Positions 51,570 to 61,530 are shown, counted from the first letter of the stretch. The stretch: 64,000 nucleotides of DNA from an uncultured Deferribacterales bacterium (GCA_947853665.1 CANTXF010000016.1:186001-250000), one strand, 5' to 3'. A program made the numbers and translations. Notes: generated by a model not told the origin, from the sequence alone.

Positions 51570-51618
51570 TAGCTTTCCTCCATTTATAAAAGATAACTAT
51601 CCCCTTTTAAGGTTAAAG

Positions 51619-52416
51619 TCAATTGAAAAGACATCCGGTTTTATGAACGCAGGAAGAACATTTTTCATTTTCCGAATATTGACAACCTGTTACGATTCCA
51701 AGGCGCGTTATGGAAAAGTCATATTTCGCCGGGTCAAAAGGGTTCAGCTCTCTGAAAAAAGCGGTCACTTTATCCACCGCTTTTCTGCCCGACTCGCCGC
51801 GGCCTATAACGCCCAGATTAGAGGCCATACGCAGTATGTGCGTATCGGAGGGCATATAAAGCGTAGTTTTGTCAAAATGGCTCCAGAGGCCGAAATCTAC
51901 CTCATCAGAGCGTATCATCCACCTGAGGAACATATACAGCCTTTTGGAAGCGGATTTTCCGGGAACGGGCGCAAGGAAATTCATACCGTGGGTCATCTCC
52001 CCCATATAGGAGCGAAGAAGCTTTATACCTCTGTCCACAGTGTCTACGGTACAGGCTCCGGCAGTTTCGAACAGCTTGCCAATGGAGCCGTACTTTTCAT
52101 AAACCCTTTTCATGAAAAGGGAATAAGCGGCCACGTCTGCGGAAGTCTGAAAACGATAGTAAAGATTGCCGTCCGGCTCGGTATTTAAAGAAAAAGGGTC
52201 GGTCCCCGCATAGTCGAAATAACGGAACAGGAACGACTGTATGGCTTTCATGTTGCCGTAAGCGAAGCACGATGCTGTAAAGGCGATAAACTCCGTGTTT
52301 CCGTCCAATTCGTGAGGAAACCTTATAGGGTCCGTTTTTATATAATCCTTTTTGTTATACATACCGTAAAGAACTTCAAAAAAATCTCTCGCGGCGGCGT
52401 ATTTTTCGTTCAGCAT
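51619..52416 (-). CDS. TIGR02757 (DUF2400) family protein
   Basis: 265 aa, HhH-GPD-related family of unknown function. Recognised by DPIRFPHELDGNTEFIAFTASCFAYGNMKAIQSFL, the segment KRLYMFLRWMIRSDEVDFGLW and the end FDPAKYDFSITRLGI. The last 20 residues add four cysteines (C-x7-C-x2-C-x5-C), close to the Fe-S loop of endonuclease III. It overlaps the radical-SAM gene by 7 bases. Confidence 0.85.
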   Translation of the reverse strand: MLNEKYAAARDFFEVLYGMYNKKDYIKTDPIRFPHELDGNTEFIAFTASCFAYGNMKAIQSFLFRYFDYAGTDPFSLNTEPDGNLYYRFQTSADVAAYSLFMKRVYEKYGSIGKLFETAGACTVDTVDRGIKLLRSYMGEMTHGMNFLAPVPGKSASKRLYMFLRWMIRSDEVDFGLWSHFDKTTLYMPSDTHILRMASNLGVIGRGESGRKAVDKVTAFFRELNPFDPAKYDFSITRLGIVTGCQYSENEKCSSCVHKTGCLFN

Positions 52417-54794
52417 ATCCCCTCCCCAGCCTTTTCGACGGATATTCTGGAAATATCCAGCTCCTCAGGCCGCATACCTCTCGTTTTAAAAAACTCAAGC
52501 AGATTGAAACCTCCGGAAGAACCGGCTTTTAAGGTTATAACGTTGCCTTCTTCAGAAACTATGAAATCCGAAAGCGAGACCCTTTTTAAAGAACCGTTTT
52601 TCGATTTGCGCATATAATGACAGCCGCCGCACGCGCGGGCTTTTTTAAACTCCTCAAAGGCCTTTTCCCCAAGCCTGTAAGACGAAATAAAATCGGAACC
52701 GGTTTTTATAGTGGAAACGGTTTTAATGCCTTTGACGGTAATCCCTTCCGGCAGGCGGCGGGAAAGCTCGTCCGCAAAAGCGCCGGCGTCCGGCAGAACG
52801 GCCTCGAACAGCAGCTTTTCATTCTCACCCTCCATCCCAACGGGGAGCGGTAGGCACATAACGACTCTTGGCATCGGGTTAAAACCTTCGGAATATTTAA
52901 GATACGCTCCTGCGGCCCGCAAAACCAGACAAAATATGCGGTTCAGCTCAAGAGCCGAAAGAAACACTGCGCCGCCCTTCTTCCCGTACACAAGCTCGTA
53001 TTTTTCATACGTATCCGTATTCTTTCCGGCCTCCGGTATTTCGGCGCCGGCTTCGGGAGCCTTTACCGGTTTTACGGCCTTAAAATCGCATACCCCGCAC
53101 ATGCTGCATCTTCCGCGCCTGCAATCGGGCGTCGAAGCCTCCTGAAAGGCCTTTTTCAGTTCGGATTCATAAAATTCGTCGGACACTCCGGTGCGGATAT
53201 TGCCCCAGGGAGTTTTCCCCGCGCCTCCGTATCCTCTGGACGCGTATTCTTCAGGATCGATGCCGAACACGCCGAAAGCGGAAACCCATTTCTCAAAATC
53301 AAAAAAATCGTCCCATGAATCCAGATAAAAACCATTATCGGCCGCGTATTCAAGGACGTCTCCCAAGCTGGAGTCCCCGCGGGACATAACGGCTTCCATT
53401 ACGCTCATGCGGGTATCATGAAATTTAAACTTAAATCTGCGCCGTTTCAACTCGTCCTTAAGCATATACATACGGCGCTCCAGCTCCGGTTTAGGAACCT
53501 GACCGAAACATTGGAAGGGAGTATGGGGCTTAGGGACGAAGTGAGATACGGAAACGGATATTTCAAACCCGCGCCTGACGGCGCTTTTTATTTTGGACGC
53601 AAGCTCCGCTATGCCTAATATGTCTTCGTCCGTCTCCCAGGGAAGGCCGATCATAAAATAAAGCTTTACGCCGTTATATCCGTTTTCGGCGGCGGAAACG
53701 ACGGCCTTCAATATATCGTCTTCCGTAAGATTTTTATTTATTACCCTGCGCATACGCTCCGTGCCGGCTTCGGGAGCTATGGTAAAGCCTGATTTGCGCA
53801 CGCGGGATATTTCCCTGAAAAGGCTTTCCGAAACGCTGTCCGCCCGCAGAGACGGGGTGGAAAGCGACACATGCATGGGATTAAGCCTGCCGTTAAGGGA
53901 AACGACAAGGGGTTCAAGCTGCGAAAAATCCCCGGTTGAAAGCGAGAGCAGGGACACTTCCTGATGGCCCGTATCCATTACCTGACGGCAGGCGTCGCCT
54001 ACAATTCTATCCACAGGCCGTTCCCTGACCGGCCTGTATATTATCCCCGCCTGGCAAAAGCGGCACCCGGCTGTGCATCCCCTGGCTATTTCCACGGCCA
54101 CCCTGTCCTGCACGGCAGGCATTATGGGAACAAAAGGCCTTTTACATCCTTCCGACTCGGAAAAGCCGGAATAGATATCCCTTTTCACTGCCTTATCCGG
54201 CTCTACGGAAGGAACGTACATAAAATCGAAACCGTTTATATATTCCAGAATACGCAGGCGGGAGGCGTTTTCATCTTTTAAGGATTTTACGCCTTCCAGT
54301 ATCCTGCGCAGATTAACGTCGCCCTCTCCTATATAGAAAGCGTCTATGAAGGGAGACATGGGCGCGGGATTATACGCGCAGGAACCCCCCGCCATTACGA
54401 TAGGCCCTTTATCCCTGTCCGCAGAACGCATGGGAATACCGGAATGTTTGAGAATGGCAAGCACCGTTGTATAACACATTTCATACTGCAGGGAAAACCC
54501 GAGCACGTCGAAATCTTCAAGAGGCTTTTTCTCTTCAAGGCTGCGGAAAATATCCTTTCCCATAAGCTCAACGGCGTCGGGCCAGGGAGCGAAAAACCGC
54601 TGACAGCACACGTTTTCCGACCTGTTTACCAAATCGTAAAGAAGGCGGTATCCCACATGGCTGGCCCCTATTTCATAAATATCCGGAAAAATAAGGCAGA
54701 AATCGAGACAGCCGTTTTTCACGGGAAAGGAATTTAACTCCCCGCCTATATAACGGGCAGGTTTTGAAATATTGAGCAAACGAGTATCCGACAT
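52410..54794 (-). CDS. radical SAM protein (TIGR03960) fused to DUF2344 (TIGR03936)
   Basis: 794 aa in two parts. The N-terminal part has a B12-binding-like domain (to about 190) and a radical SAM barrel with the cluster motif Cys240, Cys244 and Cys247 in EIARGCTAGCRFCQAG, then a C-terminal TIGR03960 region to about 560. A Cys-rich linker (CRRGRCSMCGVC) joins it to a DUF2344 domain (about 585-794, VYGKKGGAVFLSALELNRIFCLVLRAAG...). Function unknown. Position after rodA is conserved in several Gram-negative groups, often with rng next; rng is absent here. The ATG at 54794 is chosen over an upstream GTG. Confidence 0.9.
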   Translation of the reverse strand: MSDTRLLNISKPARYIGGELNSFPVKNGCLDFCLIFPDIYEIGASHVGYRLLYDLVNRSENVCCQRFFAPWPDAVELMGKDIFRSLEEKKPLEDFDVLGFSLQYEMCYTTVLAILKHSGIPMRSADRDKGPIVMAGGSCAYNPAPMSPFIDAFYIGEGDVNLRRILEGVKSLKDENASRLRILEYINGFDFMYVPSVEPDKAVKRDIYSGFSESEGCKRPFVPIMPAVQDRVAVEIARGCTAGCRFCQAGIIYRPVRERPVDRIVGDACRQVMDTGHQEVSLLSLSTGDFSQLEPLVVSLNGRLNPMHVSLSTPSLRADSVSESLFREISRVRKSGFTIAPEAGTERMRRVINKNLTEDDILKAVVSAAENGYNGVKLYFMIGLPWETDEDILGIAELASKIKSAVRRGFEISVSVSHFVPKPHTPFQCFGQVPKPELERRMYMLKDELKRRRFKFKFHDTRMSVMEAVMSRGDSSLGDVLEYAADNGFYLDSWDDFFDFEKWVSAFGVFGIDPEEYASRGYGGAGKTPWGNIRTGVSDEFYESELKKAFQEASTPDCRRGRCSMCGVCDFKAVKPVKAPEAGAEIPEAGKNTDTYEKYELVYGKKGGAVFLSALELNRIFCLVLRAAGAYLKYSEGFNPMPRVVMCLPLPVGMEGENEKLLFEAVLPDAGAFADELSRRLPEGITVKGIKTVSTIKTGSDFISSYRLGEKAFEEFKKARACGGCHYMRKSKNGSLKRVSLSDFIVSEEGNVITLKAGSSGGFNLLEFFKTRGMRPEELDISRISVEKAGEGIC

Positions 54795-54812
54795 GATTCT
54801 CACCGGAAATTT

Positions 54813-55925
54813 TTATTCTTCCGCCCCCGCGAAACGGCGGATATAGACGGAATTCACAAGGCCCAGCATTGTATAAAACGACATAAGGGAAGAGCCGCCG
54901 TAGCTTACGAAGGGCATGGGTATCCCCACAACGGGCATCATGCCTACCGTCATATAGCTGTTTATTATGAACTGAAAAAATATATAACACGCCACAGCAG
55001 CGCACAGTATTTTGGCGGCGGGTTCTTTCGAGCGCGTGCCAGTCTGGAATATCCGCAAAAGAAGTATCACAAAAAGCACGAGGATAGCCGAACCGCCTAT
55101 AAGGCCAAATTCCTCGTTTATAACGGAATATATGAAATCCGTGTGTCTTTCCGGTATAAACCGCAGATGCGACTGGGTGCCTTTAAGATAGCCTTTGCCG
55201 TCCACCCCTCCGGAACCCACTCCGATTTTGGACTGTATTATATGATACCCGGCGCCGAAAGGGTCGTGCTCCGGGTTAATAAAGGTTATCACCCTTTTTT
55301 TCTGATAATCGTGCATGTGGGTCCACATTACGGGGCCTACGACGGCCATAAGCACGAGAGCTATTATAAAAGTCGCGCGGCTTATGCCGAGAATTAGTAT
55401 TATACATCCCCATATCACGAGATACGTGGCGGACGTGCCAAGATCCGGCTGCAAAAACACGAGAAGAAAGGGAGGCACCAAAAGCAGGGACTTTTTAAAA
55501 ATCTTTATTATATTGAATTTTTTGTCGTCAAAATCCATAAAAAGCCACGCAAGGGTGATCACCCATATGGTTTTAAATATCTCGGAGGGCTGGAGCTTTA
55601 AAGGCCCTATACCAAGCCAGCGCTGAGCGCCCATGCCGATGTGGCCGCTTATCAGCACCATTATAAGAAAAAGCACTCCCAAACCGTATATAAACGGAGC
55701 AAATCTTATTATTTTTTTATAGCTGATAAACGATACTACAAAAAAAATACATATCCCCATAGCAAACCACAGCATCTGGCGGGAATAATAATTCTGAACG
55801 GCTCCGGTGGAAGGGTCGTACCCGGCGCTGTAAATGGCTATTATGCCGACGGCGGAAAGGGATGCGGCCAGACAAAGCATCCAGTAATCGGTTGCGGCGA
55901 AATATTTTTTAATTTTTTGAAACAT
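54813..55925 (-). CDS. rodA: rod-shape peptidoglycan polymerase RodA
   Basis: SEDS-family glycosyltransferase, 370 aa, ten membrane helices. Motifs WLGIGPLKLQPSEIFK, LQPDLGTSATYLVIW (catalytic Asp), HLRFIPERHTDFIYSVINEEFG and GMMPVVGIPMPFVSYGGSS are intact. It overlaps mrdA by 17 bases and works with that transpeptidase. Confidence 0.96.
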   Translation of the reverse strand: MFQKIKKYFAATDYWMLCLAASLSAVGIIAIYSAGYDPSTGAVQNYYSRQMLWFAMGICIFFVVSFISYKKIIRFAPFIYGLGVLFLIMVLISGHIGMGAQRWLGIGPLKLQPSEIFKTIWVITLAWLFMDFDDKKFNIIKIFKKSLLLVPPFLLVFLQPDLGTSATYLVIWGCIILILGISRATFIIALVLMAVVGPVMWTHMHDYQKKRVITFINPEHDPFGAGYHIIQSKIGVGSGGVDGKGYLKGTQSHLRFIPERHTDFIYSVINEEFGLIGGSAILVLFVILLLRIFQTGTRSKEPAAKILCAAVACYIFFQFIINSYMTVGMMPVVGIPMPFVSYGGSSLMSFYTMLGLVNSVYIRRFAGAEE

Positions 55926-57735
55926 AGCCCAATTCCAGCATTTTTTTAATAACGTCTCCGCCTACGGGAGCCGCGCTTTTGCCGCCCCCTCCTCCGTGCT
56001 CTACCATAACCACCACGACGTACTCGGGCTTCTGGGCGGGAAATACGCCGGTAAACCAGGAGTGATCCCGCCAATGCTCGGGGATTTCATCGTCCTTCAT
56101 ATCTTCAGTTCTTTTCAGGCTGACTACCTGGGCGGTGCCGGTTTTTCCTCCCACCGTCACTTCGGACACGCGCGCCCTCGAAGAAGTACCCCCTTTTTCG
56201 TAAACGGAATCCACAAGGCCGTCCATTATAAGCTTGCTTATTTCTTCCGGAATGTCCATCGAATGAACGAGACCGGAGTCAAGGCCTACGACTTTTTCGC
56301 CTTCGTTGTTTTCTATCCTGTCGGCGATTCTGGGTTTATATATTTTGCCGCCGTTAAATATACCGGACATCATCACCCCTATCTGCAAAGGGGTGGCCGT
56401 CATAAATCCCTGGCCTATGGAGGTTATGATAGTCTCTCCCGGAAACCAGGCTTCGCCCCTCATTTTAAGCTTCCACTCCCGGGACGGAAAAAAACCGGCC
56501 TTTTCATTGGGAAGGTCTATCCCAGTCTGGCGTCCGAAAGAAAAGAAATCGGAATATTCCTGTATTTTATCTATTTCGAGAAGCCTGCCCAGATTATAAA
56601 AATAAACGTCGCAGGAAGCGGAAAGGGCTTTGCGCAGATTCATATCGCCGTGGCCCCACTTTTTCCAGCAGTTATAGGAAAAATTACTGTTAAGGCGATA
56701 AGAGCCGGTGCATCTGAAAACAGTGTCGGGAGTAACCGCTCCTTCTTTCAACCCGGCAAGAGCCATAAGCACCTTATAAACCGAACCGGGAGGATACATC
56801 CCTTCGATATTTCTGTTAAGCAGAGGTTTTATGGGATTTTTGACGAGCGCCGCCCAATCCTGCTCGGTAATAAAGGGAGTGAACATATTAAGGTCGTAAG
56901 AAGGGGCGGAATACATGGCGAGGATAGAATTATCCTTTATATCGAGCACGGTAACGGCTATGCGCCTGTCGTGATATTTATCGGCGATATATTTCTGAAG
57001 GTCATAGTCCACGGTAAGGACCACGTTATTACCGGAAACGGCTTCCCTTTCGTTTAATATTTCATACACGCGGCCAAAGCTGTCCACCTCCACCTGCCTG
57101 GCCCCGTCCACGCCGCGCAGATAATTTTCATAAAACTTTTCCACACCGCTTTTGCCTATAAGATCTCCCGGCAGGTAGGAAGAACCTTCGCTCAAGTCGT
57201 CGTCCGTAACTTCGCCCATATATCCAATGAGATGGCTTACGGACTTTCCGTCCGGATAGCTTCTTACGGACTGCAAATCTATCTCAAGACCTGAAAAATC
57301 GGAAGAATGCTCAAGAAAATAGGCGACATGGGGAAAATCGAGGCCGCGCAGAATTACAGTCGGCTGATAAAAATAGGAACGCTTTATATTGCGCCTGGCC
57401 TTTTCCACGTCAAAGTCCGAAACCGCCTTTACTCTTTCAAGAAGGGCGTCCAAATCCTCCGCGTCCTCTTTAACAACCCTAAGCTCGTAAGCCGGAGCGT
57501 TTTTTACGAGAATGTTGCCTTTCCTGTCAAGAATAAAGCCCCTTTCCGCAGGAACTCTCATTATCCGTATCCTGTTTGAGTCGGACAGTCTGGCAAAATC
57601 CTCATATTTTATTACCTGCAGATAAAAAAGGCGGGCGAACAGCACAACGCTGAACAATATGAGAAACGCCGAGGCGAGATATATCCTGTTTTTATAAAAA
57701 GCGAGCAGATTATCTTTTAGCGACGGAAAAAGCAC
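55909..57735 (-). CDS. mrdA: penicillin-binding protein 2
   Basis: Class B transpeptidase of the elongasome, 608 aa. One N-terminal membrane helix (about 18-40), a dimerisation/pedestal domain, and a transpeptidase domain with SxxK in PPGSVYKVLMAL, SCD in SASCDVYFYNLG, and KTG in VGGKTGTAQV. The start is GTG with GGAG 7 bases upstream, overlapping mreD by 26 bases. Confidence 0.96.
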   Translation of the reverse strand: MLFPSLKDNLLAFYKNRIYLASAFLILFSVVLFARLFYLQVIKYEDFARLSDSNRIRIMRVPAERGFILDRKGNILVKNAPAYELRVVKEDAEDLDALLERVKAVSDFDVEKARRNIKRSYFYQPTVILRGLDFPHVAYFLEHSSDFSGLEIDLQSVRSYPDGKSVSHLIGYMGEVTDDDLSEGSSYLPGDLIGKSGVEKFYENYLRGVDGARQVEVDSFGRVYEILNEREAVSGNNVVLTVDYDLQKYIADKYHDRRIAVTVLDIKDNSILAMYSAPSYDLNMFTPFITEQDWAALVKNPIKPLLNRNIEGMYPPGSVYKVLMALAGLKEGAVTPDTVFRCTGSYRLNSNFSYNCWKKWGHGDMNLRKALSASCDVYFYNLGRLLEIDKIQEYSDFFSFGRQTGIDLPNEKAGFFPSREWKLKMRGEAWFPGETIITSIGQGFMTATPLQIGVMMSGIFNGGKIYKPRIADRIENNEGEKVVGLDSGLVHSMDIPEEISKLIMDGLVDSVYEKGGTSSRARVSEVTVGGKTGTAQVVSLKRTEDMKDDEIPEHWRDHSWFTGVFPAQKPEYVVVVMVEHGGGGGKSAAPVGGDVIKKMLELGYVSKN

Positions 57736-58204
57736 TGCCTAGCTCCAATATTAAAAAAATAGCCACGTACACGGCAAAATCCGCCGTGAAGCCGAACAGC
57801 CCGTACCATACGGAACGGGGCATTTCGTAGTTAAAATAAAAAAGATTGAAAACCGTGAAAGCAAGTATAATAAACATGGAAAGAAAAAGCCTGGTGGAAA
57901 GCTTCGTAAGGTCGAAAAAAATATCCGAACCGATCTTCACCACGGAAAAGAAAATAAACAGCAGCACCCCGGTGCCTATATGGGCGTCTATCAGATAGTC
58001 GTAAAAAAGCCCGAATATAAGGGAATAAGGCAGCATGGTGTCTTCGCGAATGAAAGGTATGAAAAAAAGAAATATGACAATTATATAATCGACCCTTCCG
58101 AAACCGCTGAAAACGGTATTGGACAGCACATAGCAGATAAGGAGCAAAATAGAGAGAATAAAATAATTATTTTTTAAAATTCTTAACAACAAAGACGTTT
58201 TCAA
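57710..58204 (-). CDS. mreD: rod shape-determining protein MreD
   Basis: Polytopic membrane protein of the elongasome, about 164 aa with five to six helices; LPYSLIFGLFYDYLIDAHIGTGVLLFIFFS is family-like. The start is uncertain: an ATG at 58240 would overlap mreC by 74 bases. I prefer a TTG at 58204, with AGGA 11 bases upstream and a product beginning near the basic patch before the first helix. Confidence 0.82.
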   Translation of the reverse strand: MKTSLLLRILKNNYFILSILLLICYVLSNTVFSGFGRVDYIIVIFLFFIPFIREDTMLPYSLIFGLFYDYLIDAHIGTGVLLFIFFSVVKIGSDIFFDLTKLSTRLFLSMFIILAFTVFNLFYFNYEMPRSVWYGLFGFTADFAVYVAIFLILELGSAFSVAKR

Positions 58205-58964
58205 GCTTGTAAAAATCCTCGTCCTGCTCCACGTAAACATTTTGGAAAAGCCCGGTTTTGGCTTTAACGACCCTGCTTACGCGCCCTACGGGTATACCCT
58301 TGGGAAAAAGCCTCCCCAGACCGGAGGTTATTATAACGTCCCCAGGCAGCACTTCGTCCAGACGATCGTAATAATCTATAAACAAATGCCCGCGGCCGTC
58401 GCCGCGCAGTATCCCCACCGCCCTCGTGCGGCTGTTCATTACGCTTACGTTGGAGGAAATATTAAGGATAACGCCGACTTCCGACGTTGTGGCGAAGGTT
58501 CTCGAAACCCTGCCGACAAGCCCCTGGAAACCTATTACGGGATCGTCCTTCTCAACACCGTCAAGGCTGCCTCTGTCTATGACGATATGCTTTACGTAAC
58601 CGTCGCTGGCCCCTATAACGTTGCTGGCCACGGTGGAAAAATCGTAAGCCTCGTTAAAACGGAGAAGGTCGTGCAGACGCTCGCTCTGGCTTACCTTTTC
58701 CCTGAGCAGGACGTTTTCCAGCGTAAGGTTGTCAATAAGGCGTTTATACTCGTCGTTTTGAGCCTGCACCCCTACGAGAGCCACATAAGAATGCCACAAA
58801 CCGCTTATGCCGCCGAAAAAACCGTTCGCCAGATAGACTACCGGGTTTAGAAGATTGCCTAAGAGCCCTTTAAACGGCCCCGATATTTCCTCGTTTCTCG
58901 ACTGAATAATAATGATGCATAGCAGGAAACATACTATTGCTAAAAGTCGTTTCCACCTAAACAT
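58167..58964 (-). CDS. mreC: rod shape-determining protein MreC
   Basis: Bitopic periplasmic scaffold, 265 aa. A membrane helix (about 5-22), a coiled coil (about 65-100, NDEYKRLIDNLTLENVLLREKVSQSERLHDLL), then the two beta-barrels with VIGASDGYVKHIVIDRGSLDGVEKDDPVIGFQGLVGRV. It starts 1 base after the mreB stop. Confidence 0.95.
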   Translation of the reverse strand: MFRWKRLLAIVCFLLCIIIIQSRNEEISGPFKGLLGNLLNPVVYLANGFFGGISGLWHSYVALVGVQAQNDEYKRLIDNLTLENVLLREKVSQSERLHDLLRFNEAYDFSTVASNVIGASDGYVKHIVIDRGSLDGVEKDDPVIGFQGLVGRVSRTFATTSEVGVILNISSNVSVMNSRTRAVGILRGDGRGHLFIDYYDRLDEVLPGDVIITSGLGRLFPKGIPVGRVSRVVKAKTGLFQNVYVEQDEDFYKLENVFVVKNFKK

Positions 58965-58965
58965 T

Positions 58966-59991
58966 CTATTCTACTGTTACCTTCTTCAGCAAATCCAGCT
59001 CGTCAAGAACTTTGCCGCTGCCTAAAGCAACCGCCTTAAGCGGGTCGTCGGACACTATTATAGGCAGACCTGTCTCGTGGGAAAGGCGTTTATCCAGATT
59101 TTTAAGGAGAGCTCCGCCGCCGGTTAAGACTATGCCCCTGTCCACAATATCCGCCGAAAGCTCCGGCGGAGTTTTTTCCAGAGCTATGCGCACGGCTTCC
59201 ACTATTTTGTAAACCGCGTCCTTAAGAGCGTCCCGTACTTCAGAATCAGATATCTCTATGGTTTTGGGAATACCTGTTACTATATCCCGGCCCTTTATCT
59301 CCGTTCTTATTTCCTGCTCCAGAGGAAAAGCGGACCCGAGCTTAATTTTAAGATCCTCCGCCGTAGCGGTTCCCACAAGGAGGTTATATTGGCGTTTTAT
59401 ATAGTTTACTATGCAGTCGTCCATTTCATCGCCGCCAACCCGTACGGAATTGGCGTAAACTATCCCGGAAAGGGAAATAACCGCCACCTCGGTGGTACCG
59501 CCGCCTATATCCACAACCATATTGCCGGAAGGCTCCTGAATAGGAAGCCCCGCGCCGATAGCGGCGGCCATAGGCTCCTCTATAAGATAAACTTCCCTTG
59601 CTCCGGCCTGTATGGCGGAATCCTTAACAGCCCTTTTCTCCACCTGAGTCACCCCGGACGGTATGCATATAACTATACGCGGCCTTACGAGGGTGCGCCG
59701 GTTGTGAACTTTTAATATAAAGTGGCGCAGCATTTTTTCAGTGGTGTCGTAATCGGCGATGACTCCGTCCTTCATGGGCCTTACGGCGACGATGTTGGCA
59801 GGCGTTCTGCCAAGCATATTTTTGGCTTCCTGGCCGACGGCCAGGATCTCTTTCGTATCCCTATTTATGGCAACGACGGACGGCTCGCTTGTGACGACGC
59901 CCTTTCCCCTTACGTATATAAGAGTATTGGCAGTGCCCAAATCCACCGCCAGATCGTTTGAAAATATATTATAAATCTGGTTTAACGCCAT
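58966..59991 (-). CDS. mreB: rod shape-determining actin MreB
   Basis: Bacterial actin, 341 aa. Phosphate-1 loop [34 protein letters not shown] and adenosine motif [12 protein letters not shown]. The ATG at 59991 has GGAGG 8 bases upstream and gives the usual length. First gene of mreBCD-mrdA-rodA, behind its own promoter. Confidence 0.98.
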   Translation of the reverse strand: MALNQIYNIFSNDLAVDLGTANTLIYVRGKGVVTSEPSVVAINRDTKEILAVGQEAKNMLGRTPANIVAVRPMKDGVIADYDTTEKMLRHFILKVHNRRTLVRPRIVICIPSGVTQVEKRAVKDSAIQAGAREVYLIEEPMAAAIGAGLPIQEPSGNMVVDIGGGTTEVAVISLSGIVYANSVRVGGDEMDDCIVNYIKRQYNLLVGTATAEDLKIKLGSAFPLEQEIRTEIKGRDIVTGIPKTIEISDSEVRDALKDAVYKIVEAVRIALEKTPPELSADIVDRGIVLTGGGALLKNLDKRLSHETGLPIIVSDDPLKAVALGSGKVLDELDLLKKVTVE

Positions 59992-60014
59992 TAAAAATAC
60001 CTCCGCAGGGGGTA

Positions 60015-60043
60015 ATGCTATCAAAGTATTCAAAGATATTCAA
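60015..60043 (-). promoter_or_regulatory. predicted sigma-70 promoter of mreB
   Basis: Minus-strand TTGAAT (60038-60043) and TAGCAT (60015-60020) with a 17-base spacer, about 24 bases before the ATG. Confidence 0.5.
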
Positions 60044-60155
60044 GCAGGTTTTGCAACGAAACCGGCAATATCTTTCACTCCGGACGCCATTTTGAGAAAT
60101 ACCCGTAAAGCTCCGGCGGTTTTAGTTATATATCAATATTTTCGGAAAGCCGCAA

Positions 60156-61343
60156 TTATAAATAATAATTTATAAATGTTTTATACACGCCTCCCCTCTC
60201 CGCCTCCGTAAGCCCGCAGGGAATAGCAAGCACGCTTCTGAAGGCTCCCGCCGTGTCCGGCGTGCTTTCTCTTTCGTAGCTTATCAGCCGCCCGTTTTCC
60301 ACTTTGGTAAAACAGGTGGAAAGTTTGTAAAACCCGGCCCGCTTTCTTACGGGAAAAGCCGCTTCGCTCTCTACGGGCTCCATTTTCCTGCCTAGCCCGG
60401 CGGAAAGCCACGCCGTAAGGAAAAGCTCCGAGCACACCATGGCTGCCTGCGGAGTGCCGGGCAGCACAAAAAACGGCTTTCCGCTTACCATACCGAAACG
60501 GAAAGTCTTTCCGGGGCTTGAGTTCAAACCGTCGATGATAATGTCTCCGCCTAGATTTTTTATAACCGTTTCCATCAGGTCGTAGCGGCTGAAAGCGGTA
60601 CCGCCGAAAGATATCATAGCGTCGAAATTATCTATGCCGGAAGCGATGGTACTTTCAAGCATATCCCTGTCGTCAGCGCAGACGCCGAGGCTCGAATGAG
60701 GCACGCCGTAAATATTAAGAAGGGAGGAAAGCGCGTAATAGTTGCTGTTTAAAATATAATCCTTGGAATAAAACTGGTCCGTTATCTCCGAACCGGTTGA
60801 GAGAATACCTATTCTGGGCGCGCCTTTAACATACACGTTATTTATGCGGAGGGTGGCCAGGGTCTCAATATGGCGGTGGTCTATTTTTGAGCCTTCCTTA
60901 ATAAGGAGCTGATTGGACTTTACGGCGGAACCGGCCTTTTCTATATAATCGCTGCCTCCGGCAAATTTATTAAGATAAAGGATTCCCGCGTTCATATTGG
61001 AATCTTCGAGCCTTATCACTGCGTCGGCGCTTTCAGGAACCCTGGCGCCGGTGGCTATGCGTATACATTCGTTAGGCCCCAGCTCCTCCTCGTAAACGTC
61101 GGCCGCGGAAATATCGCCGCATACGGTAAAGGGTCTGTCGAAATCGGAAACGCCGGAATTGCACGCGAAACCGTCCATACGGGAACGCCTCCAGAGCGGA
61201 TAATCGGACGGAGAGTAAATATCACCGCTGGCATATCTGCCCACCGCGTCCTTCAGGGCCACAAGCTCGCTGAAAGAACGCCTGCTGTATCCGGAAACGA
61301 TTTCCAGTGCCTCAAATATATCGACTATATCGCGTTTAACCAT
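60156..61343 (-). CDS. moeA: molybdopterin molybdenumtransferase MoeA
   Basis: Inserts molybdate into adenylated molybdopterin, 395 aa. N-terminal RRSRMDGFACNSG, IRIATGARVPESADAVIRLED, GILSTGSEI, FGGTAFSRYDLMETVIKNLGGD and LPGTPQAAMVCSELFL follow the MoeA order. In the usual GGxSxGxxD loop the first Ser is replaced (GGTAFSRYD). The ATG at 61343 has AAGGCGG 8 bases upstream; an open frame extends further but lacks a site. The gap 61344-61616 holds a minus-strand hairpin and the tRNA promoter. Confidence 0.9.
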   Translation of the reverse strand: MVKRDIVDIFEALEIVSGYSRRSFSELVALKDAVGRYASGDIYSPSDYPLWRRSRMDGFACNSGVSDFDRPFTVCGDISAADVYEEELGPNECIRIATGARVPESADAVIRLEDSNMNAGILYLNKFAGGSDYIEKAGSAVKSNQLLIKEGSKIDHRHIETLATLRINNVYVKGAPRIGILSTGSEITDQFYSKDYILNSNYYALSSLLNIYGVPHSSLGVCADDRDMLESTIASGIDNFDAMISFGGTAFSRYDLMETVIKNLGGDIIIDGLNSSPGKTFRFGMVSGKPFFVLPGTPQAAMVCSELFLTAWLSAGLGRKMEPVESEAAFPVRKRAGFYKLSTCFTKVENGRLISYERESTPDTAGAFRSVLAIPCGLTEAERGGVYKTFINYYL

Positions 61344-61507
61344 AAATCTGTCCGCCTTAAAAATTTCATATCCCGGCAGGAATACGTGTAATTTATAAAA
61401 ACCGGTTTCCTTAAAAAAACCGATCCGGCTATAATACAACGCGCGGGATAATATTTAAACATAAATTACAATAATTTTACATAAAATACGTTTTGCCGGG
61501 CGTAGGA

Positions 61508-61530
61508 TAAAAAGCCCGCCTCCAGCGGGC
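61508..61530 (-). terminator. minus-strand terminator-like hairpin upstream of tRNA-Leu
   Basis: GCCCGC and GCGGGC with a 5-base loop, followed by TTTTT on the minus strand. No minus-strand gene ends next to it; it may stop read-through from the LysR gene before moeA. Confidence 0.6.

Noticed and set aside
51617-51622. Promoter for trxA from TTGACT
   Set aside because: No hexamer near TATAAT lies 16-18 bases downstream, so I noted the -35 only in the gene entry.
52614-52631. CGGCH in the radical SAM protein as a c-type haem site
   Set aside because: The protein has no signal peptide and is cytoplasmic; a single CxxCH in a Cys-rich insert is most likely chance.
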